A DNA stretch of 64,000 bases. It comes from Pleomorphomonas sp. NRK KF1. GTDB taxonomy: Bacteria > Pseudomonadota > Alphaproteobacteria > Rhizobiales > Pleomorphomonadaceae. The stretch lies in the NCBI RefSeq assembly GCF_023721755.1, contig NZ_JAMDLH010000004.1, positions 248,001 through 312,000 of the forward strand. Direction: 5' to 3'. The translations under genes and the position numbers were made by a program. The notes below the pieces were generated by a model. It saw only the letters and a list, made by a program, of their open reading frames with translations. It was not told the origin of the DNA and searched no databases. Below are positions 26,217 to 36,657 of this stretch, in pieces. How positions within the stretch are numbered: position 1 is the first letter of the stretch; each line of letters begins with the position of its first letter.

Positions 26217-28529
26217 TTGCTTCGCGAAATCGAAAAGATGAGGGACGCGCCCCATTCGGCGGTCTCGCCTCTTGAAATCATCATATTGATTATCGATGCG
26301 TTTTTGATCCTGTTCATCGCCGTGGCGACGCTGTCGGCCGCCGCGCAACTGAGCGTCAGGACGATCGAGAAGCAGCTCAGGATCCAGGCGAACATCGCCG
26401 ACGTGATGTCCGACGAGATCAACTACGCCTTCCAGGCCATGGATCTGGTGCTCGTCGGCGTGGCGGACCATCTCAAATCCAGTGGCGTCGACGATCAGCT
26501 CTCCCTGATCGCCAAAACCACGACCCGGCCGGCCAACGAGATGCTGCGCGCGCGCAAGTCCGGCCTCGCCTTCCTGGACGCGCTCGCGGTGGTCGACGAA
26601 ACCGGGCGTGTCCTGGCGTCCACCCGGACCTGGCCCATGCCCAACTTCAACTTCGGCGACCGGCCCTACTTCAAGGCGATGCAGAACCTGACCGGGCCTC
26701 CGACCTATCTGAGCCCACCGCTCTTCGGGCGTATCGCCGGCCGTCCCAACCTGGTGCTCACCCGTCGCCTCACCAGCGCCGACGGCGACTTCCTCGGCGT
26801 CGTCAACGCCGCTTCCGACCAGGGCTACTTCGCCAGCCGCCTGGCGCGCGTCGACGTCGGCAAGGGCAGCCTCATCGCCTTCATCCTCGACGACGGCACC
26901 GTCATGGCCCAGTCGCCGGCGCTCGTACTGGACATGGACGCGGAAGCCAATCCGCCGAGGCACGATGCCAACGCGCTGTTCGCCCTGCCCGCCGCCGGCG
27001 GGCTCGTTCCGGCCGGCATCCTCGGCGATGACGAGCGCTACGCCTCCGTCCGCCGGCTCGCCAGCTATCCGGCGTCGGTCGTCGTCAGCGTGGCGGCCCG
27101 GACCGTCAACGACGAAATCCGCCGCACGGTCATTCCGCTGGTGGTCACCGCCTTCGTGATCTCGGCGGTGATCCTGATCGTCACGGCGCTGTGGATCCGC
27201 CAGTTGCGGCGCGATCGCAGGCAGGCCGCCCTGCAGTATCGTCAGGCGCGCACCGACGTGATGACCGGCCTCGCCAACCGGCTGTGCTTCGTCGAGTGGC
27301 TGGAACGGCTCGACAGGGACGACGGCGTCTCGCCCTACGCGCTCTATTTCGCCGACCTCGACTATTTCAAGACCATCAACGACACGCTGGGCCATGACAT
27401 CGGTGACAAGCTGCTGGCGGCCGTCGCCGGGCGGCTGGTCGAACATCTCGGTCCCACCGACCGCATCGCCCGCCTCGGCGGCGACGAGTTCGCCATCATC
27501 TGCATGGGCGTGATGGACGAGATCAACGCCCTCAGGATCGCCGACATCATCGTCTCCGCCATCGGGGAGCCGTTCGAGATCGAGGGCCATCACCTCACCA
27601 TCTCCAGCTCCATCGGCATCTCGCTCTGCCCGCGCGACGGGCGCGACCTCGGCGCCCTCCTGAAGAACGCCGACCTCGCCCTGTTCAAGGCCAAGGCGGA
27701 CGGCCGCGGCCTCATCCGCGTCTTCTCGGCCGAACTGGCGAGCGCCATGGAAACGCGCCGCGAGCTGCAGGCCGACCTCGACGAAGCCTGGGAGCTCGGG
27801 CAGTTCTACCTCGTCTACCAGCCGATCTACGAAGCGGCCGGCCGCCGCCTCGCCGGCTTCGAGGCCCTGTTGCGCTGGCGGCATCCGACGCGCGGCGCGG
27901 TGCCGCCCGACGAGTTCATCCCCGTCGCCGAGGAGACCGGCCTCATCAACCGCCTGGGCGCCTGGGTTCTGGAGAAGGCCTGCGCCGAGGCCATGACCTG
28001 GCCGGCGCCGCTGTTCGTCTCGATCAACCTGTCGCCGGTGCAGTTCCGCGCCGGCGCCATCGAGGCGCAGGTTCGCCGGGCGCTCCGGCTCTCTGGCCTG
28101 CCGAGCGAGCGGCTGGAGCTGGAGATCACCGAGTCGACGCTGCTCCAGATGGAAAGCGGGGTCGAGGCGGTTCTGAGCAACCTTCGCGACGCGCGCGTCA
28201 ACATCGCGCTCGACGACTTCGGCACCGGCTATTCCTCGCTGCGCTACCTGATCGACTTCCAGATCGACCGCATCAAGGTCGACCGCTATTTCGTCGAAGG
28301 CGTCGCCGACAAGTCGTCCAGCCAGGCGATCATCCAGGCCATCCTGGCGCTCGCCTCCACCCTCGGCCTGCAATGCACCGCCGAAGGCATCGAAACCGAG
28401 GAACAGGCCGAGATCCTCGGCAACGGCGGCTGCACCCACCTCCAAGGCTACCTCCTCGGCCGCCCCCTGATGCCCGACCAGGCAAAGGCGCTGGCCCTCG
28501 CCGGCGAAAGGCGCGTCGAAGCGGGGTGA
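26217..28529 (+). CDS. Membrane-bound GGDEF-EAL protein (c-di-GMP turnover)
   Basis: A 770 aa two-domain c-di-GMP enzyme. A transmembrane helix near 17-45 and another near 300-325 flank a periplasmic dCACHE-like sensor (NFNFGDRPYFKAMQN and RPNLVLTRRL, typical of CACHE folds). The GGDEF motif RLGGDEFAII near 421-425 is intact, so diguanylate cyclase activity is possible. The EAL motif near 548, EITES and DDFGTGYSSL are also intact, so phosphodiesterase activity is likely. The TTG start is chosen for length; ATG at 26238 is an alternative, neither with a good ribosome-binding site. Confidence 0.92.
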   Translation: MLREIEKMRDAPHSAVSPLEIIILIIDAFLILFIAVATLSAAAQLSVRTIEKQLRIQANIADVMSDEINYAFQAMDLVLVGVADHLKSSGVDDQLSLIAKTTTRPANEMLRARKSGLAFLDALAVVDETGRVLASTRTWPMPNFNFGDRPYFKAMQNLTGPPTYLSPPLFGRIAGRPNLVLTRRLTSADGDFLGVVNAASDQGYFASRLARVDVGKGSLIAFILDDGTVMAQSPALVLDMDAEANPPRHDANALFALPAAGGLVPAGILGDDERYASVRRLASYPASVVVSVAARTVNDEIRRTVIPLVVTAFVISAVILIVTALWIRQLRRDRRQAALQYRQARTDVMTGLANRLCFVEWLERLDRDDGVSPYALYFADLDYFKTINDTLGHDIGDKLLAAVAGRLVEHLGPTDRIARLGGDEFAIICMGVMDEINALRIADIIVSAIGEPFEIEGHHLTISSSIGISLCPRDGRDLGALLKNADLALFKAKADGRGLIRVFSAELASAMETRRELQADLDEAWELGQFYLVYQPIYEAAGRRLAGFEALLRWRHPTRGAVPPDEFIPVAEETGLINRLGAWVLEKACAEAMTWPAPLFVSINLSPVQFRAGAIEAQVRRALRLSGLPSERLELEITESTLLQMESGVEAVLSNLRDARVNIALDDFGTGYSSLRYLIDFQIDRIKVDRYFVEGVADKSSSQAIIQAILALASTLGLQCTAEGIETEEQAEILGNGGCTHLQGYLLGRPLMPDQAKALALAGERRVEAG

Positions 28530-28915
28530 GGGCTGGAGAGGGAAGCGCGGTATGGGCGTCGGCGAGATCTATATCGGCGTCGCGCCCCTTCCGGCCTGAG
28601 GTACACCTTGAGCTCGCGCGCGAACTCAAGCGGCCTGCGCAAGGATGACAGCTTTATATAGAGGGGAGCAGTGGGATAGGCGCTCGCTGGGCTCCCACAC
28701 GGCGTCACCGTCACGACGCGGAACACACCGCTCGCAAGTATATGCGCCCCGCTATCCGCTTGTATCCTATATATAAATTGTCATCCTTGCGCAGGCGAGG
28801 ACCTCGGGCAGAAAAGGGCGAGCGGGATCTATAGGGCGCCCTCGCCTTTTGGAGCCTGATATGGGCCGAAGCGCCATCTCGTCCTGGGTCCTGGCCTTCG
28901 CCAGGATGACAGTTA
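28530..28915. repeat. Composite REP element with long spacer, plus one more REP
   Basis: REP copies at 28590-28650 (long-stem) and 28775-28816 face each other across about 120 bp that also occur at 29602-29726 and, reversed, at 41487-41614. A further REP lies at 28880-28915. No gene is present in this gap. Confidence 0.75.
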
Positions 28916-28954
28916 ATTGATATAAAACAATTAGATAGTATCTCATGCGGGTAC

Positions 28955-29070
28955 CCCGGGGCAAATTCCCGGGCACGCAGGTGCGAGATTACGCAATCTC
29001 AATAATTTGGCGATGTTGTCGTCGCCTTCCGGGTGGAGCTTGTCAAGCTTGCCCGGGAATTTGCCCCGGG
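28955..29070. repeat. Element with perfect 21-bp terminal inverted repeats
   Basis: 28955-28975 and 29050-29070 are exact reverse complements. Each arm is itself nearly palindromic (CCCGGG...CCCGGG). The 74-bp interior has no coding potential. The whole could form a cruciform or long RNA hairpin, or be a very small non-autonomous element. A lone REP follows at 29134-29169. Confidence 0.7.
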
Positions 29071-29243
29071 CGCCTCTTGTGGCCTACCCACCCGCCCATC
29101 GCATCACGAATGAGGCTCCCGCCCCCATCAAGCCGTCATCCTGGCGCAGGCGAGGACCTCAGGCAGAAAGAGGCGCGCGGGATCTATAGGGCGCCCCCAA
29201 TCCACGGTTGCCTCACCCCCCGCATTTCCGCGAAGCTCACCCC

Positions 29244-29534
29244 ATGAATCCGGGTTGGGTCTACATCGTCACCAACAAGCCGCAGGGCGTGCTCTACGTC
29301 GGCGTCACCTCCGATCTGGAGGGACGCATCTGGGAGCATCGCAATCACGTCTATCGCGGGTTTTCCGACAGCTACAACTGCACGCGACTGGTCTGGTACG
29401 AGGACTACGACGAGATCACCGACGCCATCGCGCGCGAAAAGCAGGTGAAGCACTGGAAACGCGAATGGAAGATCAAGGCGATCGAGGAGATGAACCCGGC
29501 GTGGGAGGATCTGTTCGAGACGATCATGTGGTGA
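29244..29534 (+). CDS. GIY-YIG nuclease superfamily protein
   Basis: A 96 aa single-domain UPF0213/YhbQ-like protein. The motif WVYIVTNKPQGVLYVGVTSDLEGRIWEHR holds the GIY-YIG strands ('YI...' and 'YVG') and the conserved Arg. EKQVKHWKREWKIKAIEEMNPAWEDL is the typical C-terminus. These stand-alone domains are common in Rhizobiales, with unclear function. Embedded between REP elements. Confidence 0.92.
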   Translation: MNPGWVYIVTNKPQGVLYVGVTSDLEGRIWEHRNHVYRGFSDSYNCTRLVWYEDYDEITDAIAREKQVKHWKREWKIKAIEEMNPAWEDLFETIMW

Positions 29535-29566
29535 TGTGGGGAGACCGATATCGGCGTTGCGCCCTT

Positions 29567-29763
29567 TTCTGCCTGAGGTCCTCGCCTGCGCAAGGATGAC
29601 ACATCTATACGGAGGGGCGCTGGGATAAGCCGCTCGCGAAGCCCCGATGCGTCATCACCGCCACTACGCGGAACACAACGCCCGCAAGTGCACGCAACCG
29701 CTATCCGTTTGTATCCTATATATAAATTGTCATCCTTGCGAAAGCGAGGACCTCAGGACGAGA
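29567..29763. repeat. Composite REP element with long spacer (second copy)
   Basis: REP copies at 29567-29601 and 29727-29763 in opposite orientation around about 125 bp. The spacer resembles that of 28651-28774 and is close to the reverse complement of 41487-41614. Confidence 0.75.
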
Positions 29764-29791
29764 GGGCGCCGACGCCACTATCAAGCTCCCC

Positions 29792-30619
29792 TCACCCCAC
29801 GCTCACCGCCCCTCTTGCATGCCCCCGGATCGCCGTGGGTGGGAAGCCGAAGCGGCGGCGGAAGCGGATGGCGAAGCGGGAGGCGGATTCGTAGCCGACT
29901 TCCAGCGCCACGCGGTTGACGGAGAGATCGGTCGATTGCAGCAGCAGCATGCCCTGGGCCATGCGCACGTCGGCGAGGAGATCGCCCAGCGTGGTTCCCT
30001 CGGCGGCAAGGCGGCGGCGCAGCGTCGCCTCGCTGACGGCGAGACGATCGGCCACCTCCGCCGCCGTCCAGCGCGCATCGGCAGAACCCTCGATCAGCCG
30101 CCGCACCCGCGTGGCAAAGCTCGGGCTCTCCGTCGACGAGAAGCGGATGCCCTGAAGTGACAGCCAGACCAGCACCTCGGTGAGCCGATGCCGCGCCACC
30201 GCCTCCGGCACGCCATCAACGTCGCCGATCGCTTCGATGGCACGGTCGAAGACCTCGGCAAAGCCCGCGTCCAGCCGGCCGAACGCCGCCACGCCCTGCA
30301 CCGTCGCGCCCTCGCCGCTCCGCTCGAAGGAGGCGATGATCGAGGGGTCCCACACCAGCCAGCGCGCGCCATAGCGGCCGGCGTCCGACAGGCGGTTGGT
30401 CACGTCGAAGGTCTGTCCGCCGGCCAGCGCCACGCCCTCGCCGCCCGCCACCGTCCACGACCCGCCGGGCGCCTCCAGGATCTTCGAGCCGTGATCGACC
30501 ACGATCAGCGTCGGACGGTCGACGATGACGCGGCTGAACCGGAGGTCGCAGCCCTGGGCGACGCTGGCCGTGAAGCCGACGCCGGGGCGGTTGAGCAGCG
30601 CCTTCGAATGATCGCTCAT
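29792..30619 (-). CDS. AraC-family transcriptional regulator
   Basis: A 275 aa regulator. The C-terminal 180-270 has two HTH motifs (WTAAEVADRLAVSEATLRRRLAAEGTTLGDLL and LSVNRVALEVGYESASRFAIRFRRRFGFPP). The N-terminal part has a cupin-like fold without a clear ligand motif. It overlaps the VOC gene upstream by 4 nt, so it probably regulates or shares a signal with that gene. Convergent to a REP composite. Confidence 0.88.
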   Translation of the reverse strand: MSDHSKALLNRPGVGFTASVAQGCDLRFSRVIVDRPTLIVVDHGSKILEAPGGSWTVAGGEGVALAGGQTFDVTNRLSDAGRYGARWLVWDPSIIASFERSGEGATVQGVAAFGRLDAGFAEVFDRAIEAIGDVDGVPEAVARHRLTEVLVWLSLQGIRFSSTESPSFATRVRRLIEGSADARWTAAEVADRLAVSEATLRRRLAAEGTTLGDLLADVRMAQGMLLLQSTDLSVNRVALEVGYESASRFAIRFRRRFGFPPTAIRGHARGAVSVG

Positions 30620-31014
30620 GCCGCCCCCCTGTGGATGGCGCAGAGCTTGTTGCCGTCGGGGTCGCGCACATAGGCGAGATACACCGGCCCGACCACGGGA
30701 TTGTCGCGCACGCCCGGCGGGTCCTCGATGGAGACGCCGCCATGGGCCACCGCCACGTCGTGAAAGGCCCTGACACCCTCGGGCGAGGCGCAGCGGAAAG
30801 CAATGGTGCCGCCGTTGGCAGGGCTCGCCGGACGATCGTCGATCGGCTGGCTGACGCAGAACGACCCGCCGTCGTGCCGGTAGAACAACCTGACATGGCC
30901 ACTCGCCGCCACGTTGCGAACCGCCTCCCCCGCCCCCAGCGTGCCGAGCACCGCGTCGTAGAAGTCCTTGGACCGCTCGATGTCGTTCGAGCCGACCACC
31001 ACGTGGTTGATCAT
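30616..31014 (-). CDS. VOC family (glyoxalase-like) protein
   Basis: A 132 aa protein of the vicinal oxygen chelate fold: start INHVVVGSNDIERSKDFYDAVLGTLG, end YLAYVRDPDGNKLCAIH with the conserved metal-site Glu/His pattern partly visible. Substrate unknown. GGAG lies upstream of the ATG. A decayed copy of this gene and its leader lies at 32150-32440. Confidence 0.88.
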   Translation of the reverse strand: MINHVVVGSNDIERSKDFYDAVLGTLGAGEAVRNVAASGHVRLFYRHDGGSFCVSQPIDDRPASPANGGTIAFRCASPEGVRAFHDVAVAHGGVSIEDPPGVRDNPVVGPVYLAYVRDPDGNKLCAIHRGAA

Positions 31015-31155
31015 GTTCCCGCTCCGAATTGCCGATGACGGGAACCTAGCACCGTTCACGGCCAATTTCGGTGCGATGTCGCTCCCTTTCGGTGCCGATC
31101 CGATCAGGATGGAGGGGAAGCGCCGCCCGATATCGGCCGCTCGCCTCGCCAAAAG

Positions 31156-31184
31156 AAAAACCGGCCCGAACGTGTCGAGCCGGT
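31156..31184 (-). terminator. Rho-independent terminator of the HbpS-like gene
   Basis: On the minus strand a stem ACCGGC.CG/CG.GCCGGT with a short loop is followed by a run of T (GGTTTTTC). It lies 24 nt past the stop of the gene at 31208. Confidence 0.75.
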
Positions 31185-31207
31185 CCCGCCTGAGGTGGTT
31201 TTGGCGA

Positions 31208-31699
31208 TCAGTTGGCGGCGGCGGCGCCGGCCTGGGCAACGGCCATGTCATCCTCGACGGACGAACCGGACACGCCGATCGCGCCGATGATGACGCCGTC
31301 CTTGTCCTTGATCAGCTCGCCGCCGCCGAAGACCACGAGGCCGTCGTTGGTGACTTCGATGCCGTAGAGCGGTTGGCCAACCTGGGCCAGATCGCCGAGA
31401 TCCTTGGTCGGCATGTTGAACAGGCGGGCCGTCTTGGCCTTCTTGATCGAAATGTCGACGCTGCCGAGGAAGGCGCCTTCCATGCGGGCGAAGGCCTTGA
31501 GGTTGCCGCCGGCATCGACGATGGCGATGTTCATCAGCGTGCCCTGCTCCATGGCCTTGGCCTTGGCGGCGGCGATGGCCTTGTCGGCCTGCTCAAGGGT
31601 GATGTCACCCGGCAGGATCAGCTTGGAGGCATCGGCGGCGAGAGACGCGCCGGCCATCAGAGTGGCAAGCGCGAATGCAATAACGGCTTTACTGGACAT
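31208..31699 (-). CDS. HbpS/GlcG-type heme-binding family protein, exported
   Basis: A 163 aa protein with an N-terminal signal peptide ([18 protein letters not shown]). The mature part is a GlcG/HbpS domain: [52 protein letters not shown], and '[24 protein letters not shown]'. These bind heme or corrinoids or act as small sensors in the periplasm. AGGAGGAG precedes the ATG. Monocistronic with its own terminator. Confidence 0.9.
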   Translation of the reverse strand: MSSKAVIAFALATLMAGASLAADASKLILPGDITLEQADKAIAAAKAKAMEQGTLMNIAIVDAGGNLKAFARMEGAFLGSVDISIKKAKTARLFNMPTKDLGDLAQVGQPLYGIEVTNDGLVVFGGGELIKDKDGVIIGAIGVSGSSVEDDMAVAQAGAAAAN

Positions 31700-31784
31700 A
31701 GTAACTCCTCCTGCAAAGACCGGGCGCCTCTCCTCATCCGGCAAGTTGACATTTACGCTTTCACGCGGAATGCTTTTCGAACAA

Positions 31785-31890
31785 GAGCCTGTCCGGCGAA
31801 CTCTGGTTCGCCAACAAGCTCTATCTCATTGTTGTCGCATTGTTTTTGCGGAAAACCGGTTTCCACTTTTCCGCACAATGCTCTAGAGCC
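31785..31890. repeat. Two short palindromic repeats
   Basis: 31788-31825 is the reverse complement of 22703-22740 (arms GAGCCTGTCCGGCGAAC). 31840-31885 is the common palindromic element with GGAAAACCGGTTTCCAC, related to 22640, 33765 and 38243. The rest of 31700-32150 has no supported gene. Confidence 0.6.
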
Positions 31891-32149
31891 CGCAGTGCCG
31901 GAACACCACGACCCGCCCACTTTGCACCCGCGCGTTAAGGTGTAACATTGAAAAATATACCGATCCAACACTATCCATCGCCTGGGTATTTTCCCGGATG
32001 GATGTCGATCCGGCATGGGATGGTGACGAACGGGCTATCCATCCGCACTCGGACGGCTCGGGAAATGGCGGCCATCGAACCGGCCATTCTCGCAGGAGAA
32101 GTCTCTCGCCGAAATCTGCAAATACCTGAAATCATGGGACTTCATTGAG

Positions 32150-32310
32150 GCTTGTCGCCACCCTGCAAGCGGACAGAAAGCAGGCCGGATGACGTTCCTC
32201 GCCGAGGTCGTTCTCCAACACCCCGGCGCCAGTGTGCCGAGCACCGCGCCATGGAAGCGCCTGGAGCGCCCGACATCGCTCGCGCCGACCATGACGTGCC
32301 GGATCACGGC
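32150..32310 (-). pseudogene. Decayed copy of the VOC gene
   Basis: A minus-strand frame reads IRHVMVGASDVGRSRRFHGAVLGTL, close to the start of the VOC protein at 30616 (INHVVVGSNDIERSKDFYDAVLGTL), then drifts. The DNA upstream (about 32340-32440) also resembles the leader of the intact gene (31060-31130). A duplicated gene with its promoter has decayed by small indels. Confidence 0.6.
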
Positions 32311-32651
32311 GCCCGTCCCATTGAGATGACGATGATACAGATCCAACATCAATGAGAGCCATATTGGCGCAAGGCGGCTCCCCTTCCGTGACGATCCGAT
32401 CAGATGGTAGAGACGGAACGCCCGCCCGGCGGCATCCGTGCATCCGGTTCCGAGTTCGCCCCGGGAACACGTCGTGGTTACACGCCCTTGCTGGCACACG
32501 GGAAAACAGCAAGACTGACCGCTATGCCCAGGCGAAACACCGCCTCCTCAACGCCACCGATGGCGTCGGTGCGTCGCCGTGAAATGGGCCGGACACTCGG
32601 CTTTCGGTTCCGGAAAATGGAACCGGGCCACAGTCACTGGCAGAGAGCATC

Positions 32652-33398
32652 ATGCGTTTGTTGAAGTCTTGGATCGTTGCCGTCGTCGCTGTCGTCGCCA
32701 GTCTCTCGTTGACCGAGGCTTATGCTGCCGAAGAGGCCCATTTCAAAACGCCGGAAGAGGCCGTTACCGGCTTCTTGGATGCGGTGAAGAAACAGGATTT
32801 CGAGGCCATTCTGGCGACGACCGCCGTCGATCGCATGAGCGAGGGCTACGACTTCGTGGCGCAAGCCGGGCAGCTCAAGGTGATCATGCCCTCTTTCGCG
32901 ATGCCGGCCAACGATCCCTTTTTCATCTCGGTCAACAAAGCGTTCTACGCGGGTATGATGGCAAAAGATGTCCAGTTTCTCACTTACAGTCTGATGCTGG
33001 CGAACAATCCTGTGATCATAGACACGCTTCTGGAGGGCCATTCCTACGCCAATCCAGACTACCCGACAGCTGCGTGGGATATGTTCGACGCTGTACAGGC
33101 AGAGCGCCTGTCAGAACTTTCAATTTCGAAAATCGGCACCCCGTTGCCGGAAGAAGTGAACAGCGAACGGCAACAGCGCCTTTTCTCCGGACACGCCAAG
33201 TTGTTTCAGGGTGACGCCGAAACCGAACGCGTCGCCCTTCTTTCGTTCGACGGCCGCGATTTCCTGGTCGGCTTCAGTCTGATCCGCTTCGGCGACGACT
33301 GGCTTGTCGAGGGGACGAGGCCGTGGGTAGCTAAGACCAATCGCATGGGGGGCGCCAAGCGGACCACGCCGGATGAATTCGAAGCGCTCATCCGCTAG
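32652..33398 (+). CDS. Exported protein of unknown function
   Basis: A 248 aa protein with a clear signal peptide (LLKSWIVAVVAVVASLSLTEAYA|AEE). The mature part starts with 'FKTPEEAVTGFLDAVKKQDFEAIL', a pattern common in SnoaL/NTF2-like or DUF4878-like periplasmic proteins, and ends with 'FSLIRFGDDWLVEGTRPW'. I do not recognise a specific family. Monocistronic; repeats follow it. Confidence 0.65.
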   Translation: MRLLKSWIVAVVAVVASLSLTEAYAAEEAHFKTPEEAVTGFLDAVKKQDFEAILATTAVDRMSEGYDFVAQAGQLKVIMPSFAMPANDPFFISVNKAFYAGMMAKDVQFLTYSLMLANNPVIIDTLLEGHSYANPDYPTAAWDMFDAVQAERLSELSISKIGTPLPEEVNSERQQRLFSGHAKLFQGDAETERVALLSFDGRDFLVGFSLIRFGDDWLVEGTRPWVAKTNRMGGAKRTTPDEFEALIR

Positions 33399-33600
33399 GC
33401 ATTCGCCGAAGAATCAGCAAAACTGGCAGCCCGGCGAATGCTCTGGATCGCAGGGGGTGCCTGATAATGCCCACAGTGCCCTTTTCTGCCTGAGGTCCTG
33501 CGCCTTCGCGCAGGACCTCAGGCAGAACGGAACGAGCGGTCGATATAGCGCTCCCCTCCCACCAACAGCTCGAAACGCCGACCCGGCTTCCCCAGATCGG
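33399..33600. repeat. Perfectly symmetric REP fusion
   Basis: 33484-33528 joins two identical REP halves: TTCTGCCTGAGGTCCTGCGC, a CTTC loop, and its exact reverse complement. Normal copies are asymmetric (GTCATCC on one side). No gene is present. Confidence 0.7.
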
Positions 33601-33630
33601 CGCTCCTATTCTTGGCACGTAGGGCTCGCA

Positions 33631-34021
33631 GAGCCTGGAGCGAAACTCGCTGGGGTGCGGCATCCCTGGGCATCCGCTTGGCCCGAAAAGTCTGCAACTT
33701 TTCGGGCGGATGCCCTTGGCGACGAGCGCGAGAACCGGAGCGGAGCGGACTTCGAGCAACGCCAGCAAAAGTGGGAACCGGTTTTGCGTCCGGCGTTGCG
33801 TCCTAGAAAACAGCCCGTGAGCACCGGAAGCGCAGCACTCTAAGCTAGCTGCCCGCCCCAGCGGATTTCGACCAGGCGAAGAGAGCCTGAAGCGAAATTC
33901 GCTGGGGTGCGGCAGATAGCGACGAGTGCGAGAACCGGAGCGGAGCGAACTTAAGGTTCGTGAGCACCGGAAGCGCAGCACTCTAGGCTAGCTGCCCGCC
34001 CCAGCGGATTTCGGCCAGGCT

Positions 34022-34023
<2 letters not shown>
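33631..34023. repeat. Two tandem nested-palindrome elements (units A and B)
   Basis: Unit A (33631-33878) and unit B (33883-34023) share ends: GAGCCTG(G/A)AGCGAAA(C/T)TCGCTGGGG at left and GCCCCAGCGGATTTCG(A/G)CCAGGC at right. They also share an inner ACCGGAGCGGAGCG..TGAGCACCGGAAGCGCAGCACTCTA part. Unit A additionally carries two inserted palindromes: one with GGGCATCCG.. / ..CGGATGCCC arms around CCGAAAAGT/ACTTTTCGG, and one with GGAACCGGTTTTGC. Unit B touches the TAG stop of the aldehyde dehydrogenase. Confidence 0.75.
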
Positions 34024-35539
<1,516 letters not shown>

Positions 35540-35585
35540 CTTGTCCTCCCAGACAGGGCGCGCGTTGATCGCGCTGTCCGGAGAG

Positions 35586-35657
35586 TTGCGTACGCAAAAT
35601 CCAATATCCAGCCGGCTCACCACCGCTGCTGGCCGCCAGTGTCGCAGTTCTGCGACA
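35586..35657 (-). promoter_or_regulatory. Probable regulator-binding palindromes upstream of the aldehyde dehydrogenase
   Basis: TGTCGCAGTTCTGCGACA at 35640-35657 (two 8-bp perfect arms) resembles upstream activating sites of AcoR-like proteins. A second 12-bp perfect palindrome, TTGCGTACGCAA, lies at 35586-35597, 47 bp before the start codon. No -24/-12 sigma-54 promoter was found. Confidence 0.6.
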
Positions 35658-35682
35658 GTCGGATGAGGGGATGTGGATCAGC

Positions 35683-36657
35683 CTAGGCGTGGGCGACCCG
35701 CTCATGCAAACCGAGCTTGTTCAGTTTGCGGTGGAGGGTCGCGCGGCTGATGCCGAGCAACTCGGCGGCGTGCGACACGTTGCCGCGCGCCCGGGCAAGC
35801 GCCCGCTGAACCACCGCCCGCTCACCGGCGGCGAGGTCGTCGGCCTCCCTCTCGCGAGCGATCAGATCGCCGATCGGCGTGTGTCCCTTGAGATCCGCCG
35901 CGCTGAGGCCGAGCAACTGCCGGGCGGCGCGGGTGGCGCCGACGATCAGCTCGTGCCCGTCGACGGCGATGAGCGCATCGGCCCGCCCCTCGGGCGACGG
36001 CGCCAGAACGATGCGTTTCCCGGGGAAGGCGCGGCGGAACAGATCGCACTCGACGCGCCGCGCGGCGTCGACCACCGACTGGGCGATCAGCGTCAGGAAG
36101 CCCTCGGTCAGGTCGGCCCGGCAGGAGGAGACGTCGATCACCGCCGCCAACTGCCCGTCGGCGTCGTGGATCGGCGAGGAGGTGCAACTGAGCAGCGCGT
36201 TGCGGCTGAAGAAATGCTGGTCGCGATGGATGGTCACCGGCCGCTGCTCGGCGATGGCGGTGCCGATGCCGTTGGTGCCCTGGCTGTCCTCGCTCCATGG
36301 GGTGCCGATCCACAGGCCCCAGGCGCTGAAGGTGGCGTCGTCGCCGGCCGCGCCCCGCCGTTCCAGCGGCACGCCGTTGCGGTCGGCCAGAAGCACGCAG
36401 CAGCCGACGCCGCCGACGGCCGCATGCAGCCGGTCCATGGCGCTTTCCGCGCAGGCGATCAGCGGCTCCAGCGGCTGCCGGGCCAGCGTGATCTCCTGCT
36501 CGGTCAACCGCCAGACCGGCGGGCGCGGCGCCGCCGGATCGAGCTTATGCAGCTCCTGCGACCGGTGCCACGACGCGGCGACGACCGAGCGGACCGCCCC
36601 GCCGGCGGCCAGCGTGTCCCTGATGTGCCGTGCGTGACGTTCCTCCGACCTGTCCAC
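35683..36657 (-). CDS. AcoR-like GAF/Fis-HTH regulator lacking the AAA+ domain
   Basis: A 324 aa regulator. The N-terminal GAF region has the AcoR pattern (GVGCCVLLADRNGVPLERRG, W.G..WSEDSQGTNGIGTA, HFFSRNALLSCTSSPIHDADG). A PAS-like segment follows (LIAVDGHELIVGATRAARQLLG). The C-terminus is a Fis HTH (ARARGNVSHAAELLGISRATLHRKLNKLGL). The sigma-54 ATPase (Walker A, GAFTGA) found in AcoR is absent, so it must act on sigma-70 promoters. GTG at 36657 is chosen for the strong GAGGAGG 6 nt upstream. Confidence 0.88.
   Translation of the reverse strand: MDRSEERHARHIRDTLAAGGAVRSVVAASWHRSQELHKLDPAAPRPPVWRLTEQEITLARQPLEPLIACAESAMDRLHAAVGGVGCCVLLADRNGVPLERRGAAGDDATFSAWGLWIGTPWSEDSQGTNGIGTAIAEQRPVTIHRDQHFFSRNALLSCTSSPIHDADGQLAAVIDVSSCRADLTEGFLTLIAQSVVDAARRVECDLFRRAFPGKRIVLAPSPEGRADALIAVDGHELIVGATRAARQLLGLSAADLKGHTPIGDLIAREREADDLAAGERAVVQRALARARGNVSHAAELLGISRATLHRKLNKLGLHERVAHA

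Noticed and set aside
26193-28445. 750-codon minus-strand frame opposite the GGDEF-EAL gene
   Set aside because: Antisense shadow; the plus frame has intact GGDEF and EAL motifs.
35540-35682. Sigma-54 promoter upstream of the aldehyde dehydrogenase
   Set aside because: GG and GC pairs exist, but the spacing is 12 instead of 10, and the adjacent regulator has no sigma-54 ATPase.
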